Shown: positions 1 through 9,443 of the stretch, piece by piece
Numbering within the stretch: position 1 is the first letter of the stretch
Layout: the number at the start of each line of letters is the position of its first letter
Source of the DNA: Muribaculum caecicola
GTDB lineage: Bacteria > Bacteroidota > Bacteroidia > Bacteroidales > Muribaculaceae
Assembly: GCA_004801635.1 (NCBI GenBank)
Contig: SSTG01000002.1
Location: 1-58,018 of the forward strand
Length of the DNA: 58,018 bases
Direction: 5' to 3'
The notes under the pieces: model-generated
Database searches by the model: none
Seen by the model: only the letters and a program-made list of their open reading frames with translations
What the model was told of the DNA's origin: nothing
Made by a program: the position numbers and the translations under genes

Positions 1-1590
1 GGTATATATACAGTGCTGTCTACTAAGGCAAAAACTCTTCAGACTCTTTATAAGGATAAAACGATATTTTTAGGCCCGGATTTGTGGACAGACGAAAAAC
101 CATCGCCTTATTTCACACAATCACGCACACTGTTAAAAGATTGGCAAAAGAATTTGGAGCTTCCTAATGGCATCACAGTCAGGGTGGGACGCTGGAATAT
201 TCCCGGTAAGCCTATTGTGATTCTTGTGGGATTTCAAGGAATGTATGGCGTAAAGGACGAATTTTACTCACGCATGTGGCAGCTGTATGGCGTTGACTCG
301 CTTCACGCATATGGCGATTATGACGAAGCATGTGCGTTTTCGCATGCTGCCGGAGTTGTAATAGAAAGCCTTTGTAATCATTTCGGTTCAAATAAGAAAA
401 ACGTTATAGCCCATTTCAATGAATGGACAACAGGTATGGGATTGCTGTATGTTAACGACAGAATTCCGCATGTTGCCACCGTGTTTACAACACATGCTAC
501 CTGTATAGGCAGAAGCATATGCGGAAATCACAAACCGTTGTATGACTATCTGCCGGGTTATAATGGCGACCAGATGGCTCGCGAACTGAATGTAGAGTCG
601 AAGCATTCGTTGGAAAAGGCCGCTGCCCATTTTGCAGATTGCTTTACTACGGTAAGCGAGATAACAGCCTTGGAGTGCGAGCAATTGCTTGAACGCCGTC
701 CGCTGGTGACTCCAAACGGTTTCGAATCGAATTTTGTGCCTGTTGGTGCAAAGTTTACAAAAAAACGTTCGGCTGCTAGAGAAAAAATACTGTCGGTAGC
801 TTCGTCGCTTACTGGAAAGAATTTCAATGACGATACGTTTGTTTTAATAACTTCGGGTCGTTGCGAATACACAAACAAGGGTATTGACATGTTTCTGGAA
901 GCCGTTGCCAGAGTGCGCGATTATAATCCGAAAAAAAACATACTGGCATTTGTTATGGTGCCGGCTTGGGTCAAGGAGCCGCGTGCCGACCTGTCTATGC
1001 GCTTGTCTGGAGAAAGTGGGTGCGGTTCGTTGGCCGACCCTGTAATTACTCATGCTCTTTTTAATCCGGATTCTGACCCTATAATTGGACGGATTCATCA
1101 GATAGCATTTTCTAACGGCGTGAATGACAATGTAAACGTTATATATGTTCCCTCATATTTGAACGGAGCAGACGGTATATTCAATATGGACTATTACGAT
1201 GTCCTGATTGGGGTTGACGCAACTATATTTCCTTCTTATTACGAACCATGGGGGTATACTCCTTTGGAATCAGTTGCATTCGGCGTACCGACAATAACAA
1301 CTACTTTGTCGGGCTTTGGACAATGGATACTGTCAGAAAAAATAAATGGTTTTTTACAGTCCGGCGTAGATGTTGTGCATAGGGGAGACTATAATTATGA
1401 CCAGGCTTCTACGCAAATAGCAGAGCAGATAGTGCGGTTACAAGACGAGTCTTCAGATAACATGCTTAAAATACGTCAGTCTGCCAAAAAAACTGCATCT
1501 AAAGCCGAATGGGCAAATTTTATCTGCTATTATGAAAAAGCCTTTAGTTGCGCGCTGGAACATGCCGCATCGAGGATGGAATTGGAATAA
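1..1590 (+). CDS. Glycogen synthase, GT3 (animal/fungal) type, 5'-truncated by the window
   Basis: Transfers glucose from a nucleotide sugar onto the growing alpha-1,4-glucan chain of glycogen in the cytoplasm. The reading frame is open from base 1 and begins GIYTVLSTKA, which matches the conserved N-terminal loop of GT3 synthases (normally KVGGIYTVLSTKA), so the true start lies only a short way upstream of the window and the codon at 13 is not the start. Near the C-terminus the run FPSYYEPWGYTPLE carries the glutamate motif typical of GT3 rather than of bacterial GlgA (GT5). About 529 residues are visible. The phosphorylase gene follows on the same strand after 57 bp, so synthesis and breakdown enzymes are probably co-transcribed. 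The family call is firm; donor preference cannot be read from sequence. Confidence 0.93.
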   Translation, partial: GIYTVLSTKAKTLQTLYKDKTIFLGPDLWTDEKPSPYFTQSRTLLKDWQKNLELPNGITVRVGRWNIPGKPIVILVGFQGMYGVKDEFYSRMWQLYGVDSLHAYGDYDEACAFSHAAGVVIESLCNHFGSNKKNVIAHFNEWTTGMGLLYVNDRIPHVATVFTTHATCIGRSICGNHKPLYDYLPGYNGDQMARELNVESKHSLEKAAAHFADCFTTVSEITALECEQLLERRPLVTPNGFESNFVPVGAKFTKKRSAAREKILSVASSLTGKNFNDDTFVLITSGRCEYTNKGIDMFLEAVARVRDYNPKKNILAFVMVPAWVKEPRADLSMRLSGESGCGSLADPVITHALFNPDSDPIIGRIHQIAFSNGVNDNVNVIYVPSYLNGADGIFNMDYYDVLIGVDATIFPSYYEPWGYTPLESVAFGVPTITTTLSGFGQWILSEKINGFLQSGVDVVHRGDYNYDQASTQIAEQIVRLQDESSDNMLKIRQSAKKTASKAEWANFICYYEKAFSCALEHAASRMELE

Positions 1591-1647
1591 TAACCAAAAA
1601 TTAAGTATATATTTACAAGATTTAAAAACTACAATATATTCTAACTT

Positions 1648-4209
1648 ATGAAATTACAAGTAAGTAACACAAACACACCGGTTTGGCGCGATATTACAAT
1701 TAAATCAGACTTGCCTTCGCAGCTAAAACCGCTTGAAATTATGTCGCGTAACTTATGGTGGGTATGGAATAGCGAAGGAAAATCGCTTTTCCGCGACCTT
1801 AATCCTGATTTATGGCGATCTGTAGGCGAAAATCCTGTAATGCTTTTGCAGCGTCTTGGCTTTGATAGGGTTCAGGAAATAATAAACGACAGCTCGCTGT
1901 TGGCCCGTATTAACAGCGTTTATGAAAAGTTTCAGGAATACATAAGCAAACCAATGCGCAAGGATATTCCGTCGGTTAGCTATTTCTCGATGGAGTATGG
2001 TTTGTGTAATGCATTGAAAATATATTCAGGCGGCCTTGGAGTGCTGGCTGGCGACTATATAAAGGAAGCTTCTGATTCATGCGTTGACATGACGGCTGTT
2101 GGCTTTTTGTATCGTTATGGCTATTTTACCCAAACGCTTTCTATGGACGGGCAACAGATTGCCAACTATGAGGCTCAGAATTTTAACGAGCTTCCCATAG
2201 AACAAGTTACCGATGAAAATGGCCAGCCGATGATTTTGGAAGTCCCTTTCCCCAATCATGTCGTTTATTCGCATGTATGGCGCGTAAACGTTGGTAGAAT
2301 GAAACTGTATCTGATGGATACGGATTTTGACAAAAACTCCGAATACGACCGTCAGATTACGCACCAGCTATATGGTGGCGATTGGGAAAACCGTATAAAG
2401 CAAGAGTATATGCTCGGTATAGGCGGTATACTTATGTTGCAGAAACTTGGCATAGAGTCTGATTTGTATCATTGCAACGAAGGCCATGCCGCATTGCTAA
2501 ATCTTCAGCGTTTGGTTGATTATGTGCAAAACCGTAATCTGGATTTCCAGACCGCGCTTGAAATTGTTAGAGCATCGTCGCTGTACACAGTCCATACTCC
2601 CGTACCTGCCGGTCATGATTATTTTGACGAAGGTTTGTTTGGCAAATACATGGGTAAGTTCCCTGAAAAACTTGGCATTTCATGGGCTGAATTAATGAAT
2701 ATGGGACGTGAAAATCCAAATTCAGACGAACGTTTTTCAATGAGTGTATTTGCATTGAACACTTGTCAGGAAGCAAACGGTGTAAGCTGGCTTCACGGAG
2801 AGGTTTCCAAGAAAATGTTCTCAGGAATCTGGAAAGGATACAACTGGAAGGAATCGCATGTAGGTTATGTTACAAACGGTGTACACATGCCGACATGGGC
2901 TTCGTCGGAATGGAAGGCTCTTTACGAAAAAACTTTTGGTGAAGAATTTTTCCTGCATCAGAGCGAAACAGATTATTGGAACAAGATATATTCGGTTCCT
3001 GACGAAGAAATTTGGAATCTGCGAATGACAATGAAGAACAAGTTTATAAACTTTGTTCGTCGCGATTTCCGTGAAAAGTGGCTTAAAAACCAGGGCGACC
3101 CCTCGAGAATTATGTCTATTCTCGACAAAATTAACCCAAATGCGCTTATTATTGGTTTTGCACGTCGTTTTGCAACTTACAAGCGTGCGCACCTGCTGTT
3201 TTCTGATTTGGACCGTCTTGCCGCTATTGTAAATAATCCGCAGTTCCCGGTTCAGTTCATATTCTCGGGCAAAGCCCATCCTGCTGATGGTGCCGGACAG
3301 GGTTTGATTAAGCGTATCACGGAAATTTCGCGTATGCCCCAATTCCTTGGCAAGATAATCTTCCTTGAAAACTACGATATGATTGTGGCAAAACGTTTGG
3401 TTTCAGGCGTGGATATTTGGCTTAATACCCCCACACGTCCTCTTGAAGCTTCTGGTACTTCTGGCGAGAAAGCCGAAATGAACGGTGTGCTAAACTTCTC
3501 CGTGCTCGACGGATGGTGGTATGAAGGATATAAGTTCTGTGAAAAAGCCGGTTGGGCGCTAACAGACAAACGTACATTCACCGATCAGGCCCAGCAGGAT
3601 AAACTTGATGCCGCTACTATTTATTCAATGCTTGAAAACCAGATTATTCCACTTTATTTTGCGAAAAATTCAAAGGGATATTCTCCAGAATGGATTGAAT
3701 ATATAAAGAATTCTGTTGCCAAGATTGCCCCTAACTTCACAATGAAGCGCATGATTGACGACTATATTGAACGTTTCTACTCTAAGGAAGCAAAACGTAC
3801 CGCACTCCTTAAAGCTGACAATTTCAAGCTGGCTCGCGAAATTGTTGCATGGAAAGAGAATGTGGCTGCACATTGGGATGGTGTTAAAGTTGTGTCAATA
3901 GATGAAACACCACTTCATAATAATGCCAAGACCGGCGATATGTTCAACATAACAATCAAGGTAAATACAAACGGGCTTAAGGCTTCTGACTTAGGTTTGG
4001 AATGTGTTATTTACCGTACTGAAAACGGTCAGGAAGATCTTACAGAGGTTCTTCCGTTTAAGGAAAAATCTGTTGACGGAGACATTGTTACTTATGAGTT
4101 GAAAACAGAGCTTCGCGAATCGGGCGTGTTCCGCTATGCTTACCGTCTGTATCCTAAAAACTCTGCTTTGCCTCATCGTCAGGACTTTGCTTTTGTCCGC
4201 TGGTTATAG
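1648..4209 (+). CDS. glgP: Alpha-glucan (glycogen/maltodextrin) phosphorylase, GT35 short form
   Basis: Releases glucose-1-phosphate from alpha-1,4-glucans using phosphate and pyridoxal phosphate. The 853-residue protein has the N-terminal DUF3417 type segment (SRNLWWVWN near residues 33-41) that marks the shorter bacterial and archaeal alpha-glucan phosphorylases, as opposed to the E. coli GlgP/MalP type. The cofactor-lysine region reads [14 protein letters not shown] (nt about 3448-3489), the counterpart of EASGTxxxK in this family. The last 110 or so residues form an extra beta-rich tail. The ATG at 1648 follows an AT-rich leader without a Shine-Dalgarno sequence, normal for Bacteroidota. 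It lies 57 bp behind glycogen synthase. A perfect 22-bp hairpin 47 bp after the stop probably ends the transcript. Confidence 0.93.
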   Translation: MKLQVSNTNTPVWRDITIKSDLPSQLKPLEIMSRNLWWVWNSEGKSLFRDLNPDLWRSVGENPVMLLQRLGFDRVQEIINDSSLLARINSVYEKFQEYISKPMRKDIPSVSYFSMEYGLCNALKIYSGGLGVLAGDYIKEASDSCVDMTAVGFLYRYGYFTQTLSMDGQQIANYEAQNFNELPIEQVTDENGQPMILEVPFPNHVVYSHVWRVNVGRMKLYLMDTDFDKNSEYDRQITHQLYGGDWENRIKQEYMLGIGGILMLQKLGIESDLYHCNEGHAALLNLQRLVDYVQNRNLDFQTALEIVRASSLYTVHTPVPAGHDYFDEGLFGKYMGKFPEKLGISWAELMNMGRENPNSDERFSMSVFALNTCQEANGVSWLHGEVSKKMFSGIWKGYNWKESHVGYVTNGVHMPTWASSEWKALYEKTFGEEFFLHQSETDYWNKIYSVPDEEIWNLRMTMKNKFINFVRRDFREKWLKNQGDPSRIMSILDKINPNALIIGFARRFATYKRAHLLFSDLDRLAAIVNNPQFPVQFIFSGKAHPADGAGQGLIKRITEISRMPQFLGKIIFLENYDMIVAKRLVSGVDIWLNTPTRPLEASGTSGEKAEMNGVLNFSVLDGWWYEGYKFCEKAGWALTDKRTFTDQAQQDKLDAATIYSMLENQIIPLYFAKNSKGYSPEWIEYIKNSVAKIAPNFTMKRMIDDYIERFYSKEAKRTALLKADNFKLAREIVAWKENVAAHWDGVKVVSIDETPLHNNAKTGDMFNITIKVNTNGLKASDLGLECVIYRTENGQEDLTEVLPFKEKSVDGDIVTYELKTELRESGVFRYAYRLYPKNSALPHRQDFAFVRWL

Positions 4210-4256
4210 TTTATTGAAATTAAGTGATTTCGAAATAAGAATCTCTCATTTCATTA

Positions 4257-4305
4257 TATAAACAATCAGCCAATTAGCTTCATGCTAATTGGCTGATTGT
4301 TTATA
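4257..4305. terminator. Perfect 22-bp hairpin behind the glycogen phosphorylase gene
   Basis: Bases 4257-4278 and 4284-4305 are perfect reverse complements around a 5-nt loop (TTCAT). The stem starts 47 bp after the phosphorylase stop codon. The outer base pairs are A/T, giving U-rich RNA on either strand, so it could act in both directions. A terminator is the simplest reading. Confidence 0.75.
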
Positions 4306-4703
4306 TGGTGGATTTTTATATGAATCAATACCGCTTTAGCCAATTGTATATTATAGGTATCTTGATTTAAGTGTATTATCTCAGGTGAAAGAGATAAGAT
4401 TAATTACAAAAATTATAAATAGAAGTAAAAAACACCTATGTCCAAGTGTTAAAACTAGACAAAGAAGCGTCTGTTTTATAACTTTTTGCACATAGAGCGG
4501 TTCTGAAGCCAGAATGACTTTATGGTTTTATAATATTTGTCTGTAATAACTGTTGTTTGATATATAAAATGTCGTTCTACTGCTTGCTAATAGCTTGCAT
4601 GCCATGTAATTATTGCTGTATAGAATCGTATGGCCTATGTGTAAATGCTCGCTAACTAACTCACGTTAGTTGATCATAACGGGTTGTTTTGATTGTGTAA
4701 AAG

Positions 4704-4742
4704 ACTCCGGAAGCCGTCTTATGTAAAACGGCGTTCCGGAGT
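4704..4742 (-). terminator. Hairpin terminator of the GH57/GT4/GH133 operon
   Basis: ACTCCGGAA at 4704-4712 pairs with TTCCGGAGT at 4734-4742, and GCCGT at 4713-4717 pairs with ACGGC at 4728-4732, leaving one bulged G at 4733. It lies 17 bp past the stop of the last gene of the minus-strand operon, with CTTTT following on that strand. Confidence 0.7.
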
Positions 4743-4759
4743 GCGTATTAATTCTGTAG

Positions 4760-6187
4760 CTATTTAGTTTTAGAGGCTTTTTTAGTTGCTTTTTTTACAG
4801 TGGTTTTCTTTTTTGCAACTTTCTTTTCATCTGTTTTCTGCTCTGGTGTTTCCTTGGTGGCTTCGCGCAGGGCGTGTTCCTCGTTATAGTGTTCAAGGTT
4901 GTTGCGCATAGAGGTTACTTCCTTGTTCAGAGCCTCTATTTCTGTGGCCTGGTTTCGTATTGTTGTGAGCAAGGAGTTCAGTTCTTCGTTTTCAATTGAT
5001 AACGGGTATTGTTCTTCCACTCGTACGATAAAGTCAGCCAAGACATTCATATAGTTTGTAAATGCTTCGAAAGGTGTTTCATACGGGCTGAACATGGCAT
5101 GTGCCGCACCGTCGGCCATATGCTTTGTGCTCATGTAGAAGAAATGGTCGGAACCTTGCAGATACTGCCAGTCTTGTTTCAGACGGCGGTCGGAACACAG
5201 GCGTACGCGTTCGGAAACCGAGTATAGTTTCTGGAAAGCCTCATTCTGTAGCTTGTTACCGAGCCAGGCCGAAATATCGCGAGCTTCGTCTGCCCAGGAA
5301 ATGGGATGTAGCACTTCAAGCGTGTCTACGGCTTTGCATTTTGACACAACTTCCGACGGGGTCCAGAAATCGATACCTCTTTCTGCTGCAAAACGGGGCA
5401 GTGCTTCCAGAAATTGGAATATTCCGCTTTCGCGAGGTTGTAATTCTCCAAATGTCTCAAGGCTCATGAACAGGTTTACAATCTGGTTCTCTGCCGGGGT
5501 TTGTGCTATCCAGTCAATATATTTGTCGGCGGTTAACGGATATGCCTCCCACGATGGATTGCTGAAGCGGAATGATATGTCGTCGCTGAGTTTGTCGTTT
5601 TTAAGCAGTAGCTTTAGCTTGGGACAAGCAGCGGCTGCGTATACATAGTCAGGCGATTTCCAACCTAAAATGTGTTTTGCGCCTTCTGTTATACAGCCTT
5701 TGTAGCCCATGTCGTAAATCATAGGGGCAATGTCGTCGCAATATACCAGTTCGGTGTTCCGGAATATTTTCGGACGCTGTCCGAACAGTTCGTAAATTTT
5801 TGCATCGTGTAATTTAACTTGTTCGCGGAATTCTTCTGGGTCGGTGAGCGATGAAAGAGAGTGTGCGTATGTTTCGGCCAGAAATTCCACTTTCCCGGTT
5901 TCGGCAAGCTTCTTCAACAGGTCAATAAATTCGGGAACATATTGTTCGCACTGTTCCAGGGCCGTACCTGAAATTGAAAGTGCGCAACGGAACGCGCCTT
6001 TGGACTCCTGAATCATTCGTAACAGCGTTTCAGCTGCAGGAATATAGCTTTTGTGTGCGACACGTGTTATTATTTCTTCGTTAGAATAGTCGTCGTAATA
6101 ATAATGGTCGTTGCCTATATCGAAAAAGCGATAGCGTTTTAAACGAAATGGCTGATGGATCTGAAAATAGAAACAAACGGCTTTCAT
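4760..6187 (-). CDS. GH57 alpha-amylase-like protein with Ser at the acid/base position and a Lys-rich tail
   Basis: Member of glycoside hydrolase family 57, whose enzymes cut or rearrange alpha-glucans. The HQP motif (residues 11-13) and a conserved glutamate in FRNTELVY (Glu146), the likely nucleophile position, are present. Where active family members have Asp in a D-x-E-x-F-G motif, this protein reads MSLETFGE with Ser242, so hydrolysis is doubtful. A group of GH57 'amylase-like' proteins lacking catalytic residues has been described, and this may belong to it. Residues about 395-445 look like a coiled coil and the last 25 or so are nearly all Lys, Ala and Thr. It is the last gene of a minus-strand operon, 39 bp after the GT4 gene. 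A role in glycogen metabolism is inferred from neighbours. Confidence 0.88.
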   Translation of the reverse strand: MKAVCFYFQIHQPFRLKRYRFFDIGNDHYYYDDYSNEEIITRVAHKSYIPAAETLLRMIQESKGAFRCALSISGTALEQCEQYVPEFIDLLKKLAETGKVEFLAETYAHSLSSLTDPEEFREQVKLHDAKIYELFGQRPKIFRNTELVYCDDIAPMIYDMGYKGCITEGAKHILGWKSPDYVYAAAACPKLKLLLKNDKLSDDISFRFSNPSWEAYPLTADKYIDWIAQTPAENQIVNLFMSLETFGELQPRESGIFQFLEALPRFAAERGIDFWTPSEVVSKCKAVDTLEVLHPISWADEARDISAWLGNKLQNEAFQKLYSVSERVRLCSDRRLKQDWQYLQGSDHFFYMSTKHMADGAAHAMFSPYETPFEAFTNYMNVLADFIVRVEEQYPLSIENEELNSLLTTIRNQATEIEALNKEVTSMRNNLEHYNEEHALREATKETPEQKTDEKKVAKKKTTVKKATKKASKTK

Positions 6188-6226
6188 AAGCTTGATGTTT
6201 TTTATCTGTTGTGTTGATTTATTCTG

Positions 6227-7489
6227 TTAATTACGGTGGAGGGCTTTGTTATATATGTCTATAACTTTTGCTCCGGCTTTGTCCCATGTAATCTGGTTCA
6301 CCTCGTTAAGCCCGTCTTCCTGCAATTGTTTATGCATGGCAGGGTAGGTGACTATAGAGTTTATAGCGTCGGCCATAGAGTCGATATCCCAATAGTCGGT
6401 TTTTATAACATTTGTCAATATCTCTGCACAGCCTGATTGTTTTGAAATTATTGACGGGACACCCATTTGCATCGCCTCAAGAGGTGATATGCCAAACGGC
6501 TCTGATACTGACGGCATTATGTAAACATCAGAGGCTTTGAGCATTTCGTAAACTTGTTTGCCTTTCTGAAATCCCGGAAAATGGAACCGGTCGGCAATAC
6601 CTCGTTCTGCTGCCAGGATTATCATTTTTTCCATCATATCTCCACTGCCGGCCATAACGAAGCGTACATTATGGTTGTTGCGTAATACGCGTGCGGCTGC
6701 TTCGACAAAATATTCCGGACCTTTCTGCATTGTTATGCGTCCGAGGAATGTTACAACTTTTTCTTTTGCCCTTGGTGGGTCTACGTTTAGAAGGTCTTCG
6801 CTAAGAGGCGTTACAGCGTTGTGTACCGTTGTGACTTTGGTCGGGTCTATATGGTATTTTTCTATTACTGTGTTTCGCGTAAGGTTCGATACTGTAATAA
6901 TATGGTCGGCGTGGAGCATGCCGTCGCGTTCAATATTGTATACAGTTGGATTTACATTTCCGCGTGAACGGTCGAAATCGGTTGCGTGGACATGGATTAC
7001 AAGCGGTTTGCCTGTTACCTGTTTTGCGTGTATGCCGGCAGGATATGTAAGCCAGTCGTGCGAATGTATGATGTCGAACTGCTCTGTGCGTGCAATCACG
7101 CCTGCGCAAATTGAGTAGTTGTTTATTTCCTCCAGAAGGTTGTCTGGGTATCGTCCGGAAAATTCTATGCAGCCAAGGTCGTTGAGGTGCATATAGTTAA
7201 AATCGGCGTAAATGTGGTCGCGTAGACGGAAATATTCATCTGGACTCATTACGTTGCCTATTCGTTCTTCAACATACTGGCGTGTTACGTCGCGCCAGGC
7301 TATTGGAACTTGTGATGCTCCGATTATTTTTGCAAATGATTTGTCCTCATCGCCAAATGGCTTCGGTATTACAAATGTAATGTCCATGTTGCCACATTCC
7401 CACATACCTTTTGTGAGACCGTAGCTGGCGGTTCCAAGGCCGCCAAGGATGTGGGGGGGAAACTCCCATCCAAACATTAATGCTTTCAT
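6227..7489 (-). CDS. GT4-family glycosyltransferase of the alpha-glucan operon
   Basis: Retaining glycosyltransferase of the GT-B fold, 420 residues. The N-terminus MFGWEFPPHILGGLG has the glycine-rich acceptor loop seen in glycogen and starch synthase-like GT4 enzymes, HSHDWLTYPAG is the usual N-domain motif, and SVSEPFGISPLEAMQMGVP near residue 330 is the GT4 nucleotide-sugar motif with both glutamates (E-x7-E). It sits 10 bp behind the GH133 gene and 39 bp ahead of the GH57 gene on the same strand. In Bacteroides a similar trio of debranching enzyme, GT4 and GH57 exists, from memory. The acceptor is probably an alpha-glucan, but this is inferred from context. Confidence 0.9.
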   Translation of the reverse strand: MKALMFGWEFPPHILGGLGTASYGLTKGMWECGNMDITFVIPKPFGDEDKSFAKIIGASQVPIAWRDVTRQYVEERIGNVMSPDEYFRLRDHIYADFNYMHLNDLGCIEFSGRYPDNLLEEINNYSICAGVIARTEQFDIIHSHDWLTYPAGIHAKQVTGKPLVIHVHATDFDRSRGNVNPTVYNIERDGMLHADHIITVSNLTRNTVIEKYHIDPTKVTTVHNAVTPLSEDLLNVDPPRAKEKVVTFLGRITMQKGPEYFVEAAARVLRNNHNVRFVMAGSGDMMEKMIILAAERGIADRFHFPGFQKGKQVYEMLKASDVYIMPSVSEPFGISPLEAMQMGVPSIISKQSGCAEILTNVIKTDYWDIDSMADAINSIVTYPAMHKQLQEDGLNEVNQITWDKAGAKVIDIYNKALHRN

Positions 7490-7499
7490 GGGCTTTGTG

Positions 7500-9443
7500 T
7501 TAAGGATTTAGTCGTTTTAAGTTGCGTAATGTCCGGAGTACTTCGGCCACGTTGGTGGCGTGCGATATTGAGCCGTGTCCGGAGAAGGGCGGGTTGCCGT
7601 CGTAAAGTTGTGATATTGACGCTATGCAGTTCTGGCTCATTTCGTCTTCAAACCCGATAAGCATCCGGTCTATATAGCTTACTCCGCTCATTCCGAAAAC
7701 TTTTATGTAAGCATCGGCATAAAAACCGAAAAGCCATGGCCGGGCCGGGCCGTTATGGTAAGCTCGCTCGCGAACATCTGGCTGCCCTATGTAGAAAGGC
7801 ATATACCCGTAGCTTTTGGGCGAAAGGGTTCGAAGCCCTTTGGGGGTAAGTAATTCGCGAGTCACAATGTCTAGCACGCTTTTGCGCTGGCGTCTTTCGA
7901 GCGGCGAATAGTCAAGCCCGATAGCGATTGCCATGTTGGGCCTTACTGCCGGGTCGGAATATTTTCCGTTTACATAGTCGTAAAGATAGCCGTAATCGTT
8001 AAGGAACGTGGTTATGAATGCCGTTTTTGCCTGATTGGCTACCGTTAACCAGCTTTCGCGGTGCTTTTCGTATTCCGGAATGCCTTCGGATAGGTTGCAT
8101 CCAAACATTAGCCCGTTGTACCACAGGGCGTTGAATTCTACTAATAGCCCTGTTCTAGGAACCAGTGGCCAGCCGGCCTGGGTTGAGTTCATCCAAGATG
8201 CCGGTGTGCTTGTCCCTGTTGTAGAAACAAGTCCGCTTGTTTCTACCTGAAGGTTTGGGTGGCCGCCTGCCAGTATCCAGTTCAAAAGCTTTGACACCAC
8301 AGGCATATAGCGTTTGCGGGCTTTGTCGAATCCTTGCGACCTGCCGTATTGCTGTATAGCCCAAAGCGCCCATAAAGGAATGTCGGGTAGGTCTATGCCA
8401 TGAATGCGAGGGTCGAGTTCCTCTGTCTCCATGTAATGTTCGTAGGCTTTTATGGCCGTATCCATTATCTGGTGAAAGTCCTCGGTATGGTCTATGGACA
8501 ATGTGCTTCCAGGTAGGGCCAGGAATGTGTCGCGAGCGCGTACAGAGCCCCACGGATAGCTAGACATTATGAATTCCTTGTCGTTGTCCTTTATGTAGAA
8601 TTGTTTTGCCGAATTTTTAAGACAGTTGTAAAAGCTTGTGCGACGGGTGCGTGATGTAAGCTCAGTTTCGTACATTTTTGACAGTGAACGTGGCGATATT
8701 TCTGATATGCCGGCTGAGAATATTATTGATTCTCCTTTTTTTATCGGTATTTCAAAGTAGCCCGGAACCCATAGGTCCTCAATGTATGGAATGCCGCGGT
8801 CGCGGTCTTTTGAATATTCAATGTTGTTATACCAGTTCGGTTCGGAAACCCATGTTGGCTTGCGTGACAATTGCATGTAAAGTGTGGGGAATCCTTTGTA
8901 TGGACAGAAACCGACACCGTTGTTTGCCTCTATGTAGTCCGGGTTGAGGCTGGTGTTTTGTATGGCTAGTTCGTTGGCCTCGCGGAATGCCAGAAACGGC
9001 CGAAAGCGCAGGGTGGTGGCTGAATGGGCATCTACCAGCGTGTACCTTACCATGATTCTGTTTTCCTGCGAAGAAAATATCATTTCTTTAGTCAGTATTA
9101 CTCCGCCTACACGGTATGTTGTCCTGGGAACGGTCTCGCAATCGTATTCACGGATGTATTTATGCCCGTTTGGACTGTATACCCCGCCTTTGTAACGGTG
9201 TATGCCTAGATTGAATGGCGCACCGTGCTGGATAACCGTTTCGTCAAGCGACGACAATAATACATATGACTTATTACCTAATTCCGGAATAGGAATAACA
9301 AGTAGCCCGTGATGCTTTCTAGTGTTGCAGCCAACTATTGTTGAGCAGTGATAAGCGCCAGCCTGATTAGTGCGGAGCATTTCCTTTGTCAACGATTGCT
9401 CCAGATTAATCATTAGGTTTTTATCAAATTTAAGATAACTCAT
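7500..9443 (-). CDS. GH133 glycogen debranching (amylo-1,6-glucosidase-like) protein with Asn at the usual catalytic Asp
   Basis: Homologue of the C-terminal glucosidase half of glycogen debranching enzymes, 647 residues: an N-terminal beta-sandwich (about 1-270) followed by an alpha/alpha barrel. Family hallmarks include the start TNQAGAYHCSTIVGCNTRKH, SSYPWGSVRARDTFLALPG (about 294-312) and VEFNALWYNGL (about 435-445). At the place where debranching enzymes read TWMD it reads SWMN, so Asn419 replaces the Asp taken as the general acid. A second usually conserved stretch, G-T-V-W-P-W, reads GPARPW here. It is first in the operon with the GT4 and GH57 genes, with a candidate -7 box about 115 bp upstream. 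Whether it still debranches glycogen is uncertain. Confidence 0.9.
   Translation of the reverse strand: MSYLKFDKNLMINLEQSLTKEMLRTNQAGAYHCSTIVGCNTRKHHGLLVIPIPELGNKSYVLLSSLDETVIQHGAPFNLGIHRYKGGVYSPNGHKYIREYDCETVPRTTYRVGGVILTKEMIFSSQENRIMVRYTLVDAHSATTLRFRPFLAFREANELAIQNTSLNPDYIEANNGVGFCPYKGFPTLYMQLSRKPTWVSEPNWYNNIEYSKDRDRGIPYIEDLWVPGYFEIPIKKGESIIFSAGISEISPRSLSKMYETELTSRTRRTSFYNCLKNSAKQFYIKDNDKEFIMSSYPWGSVRARDTFLALPGSTLSIDHTEDFHQIMDTAIKAYEHYMETEELDPRIHGIDLPDIPLWALWAIQQYGRSQGFDKARKRYMPVVSKLLNWILAGGHPNLQVETSGLVSTTGTSTPASWMNSTQAGWPLVPRTGLLVEFNALWYNGLMFGCNLSEGIPEYEKHRESWLTVANQAKTAFITTFLNDYGYLYDYVNGKYSDPAVRPNMAIAIGLDYSPLERRQRKSVLDIVTRELLTPKGLRTLSPKSYGYMPFYIGQPDVRERAYHNGPARPWLFGFYADAYIKVFGMSGVSYIDRMLIGFEDEMSQNCIASISQLYDGNPPFSGHGSISHATNVAEVLRTLRNLKRLNP

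Larger units (their letters stand above)
4210..4759. other. 550-bp AT-rich intergenic region between convergent glycogen genes
   Basis: This region lies between the convergent phosphorylase and GH57 genes. It holds two strong hairpins, one at each end (4257-4305 and 4704-4742), which suit the two gene ends. Between them I see a minor 7-bp inverted repeat (AACTAAC/GTTAGTT at 4654-4671) but no open frame of useful length, no tRNA-like fold and no Bacteroidales promoter with both boxes. The roughly 400 bases in the middle are unexplained. Confidence 0.6.

Noticed and set aside
6780..6800. Frameshift in the GT4 gene
   Set aside because: The frame is continuous and all GT4 motifs are in one frame.
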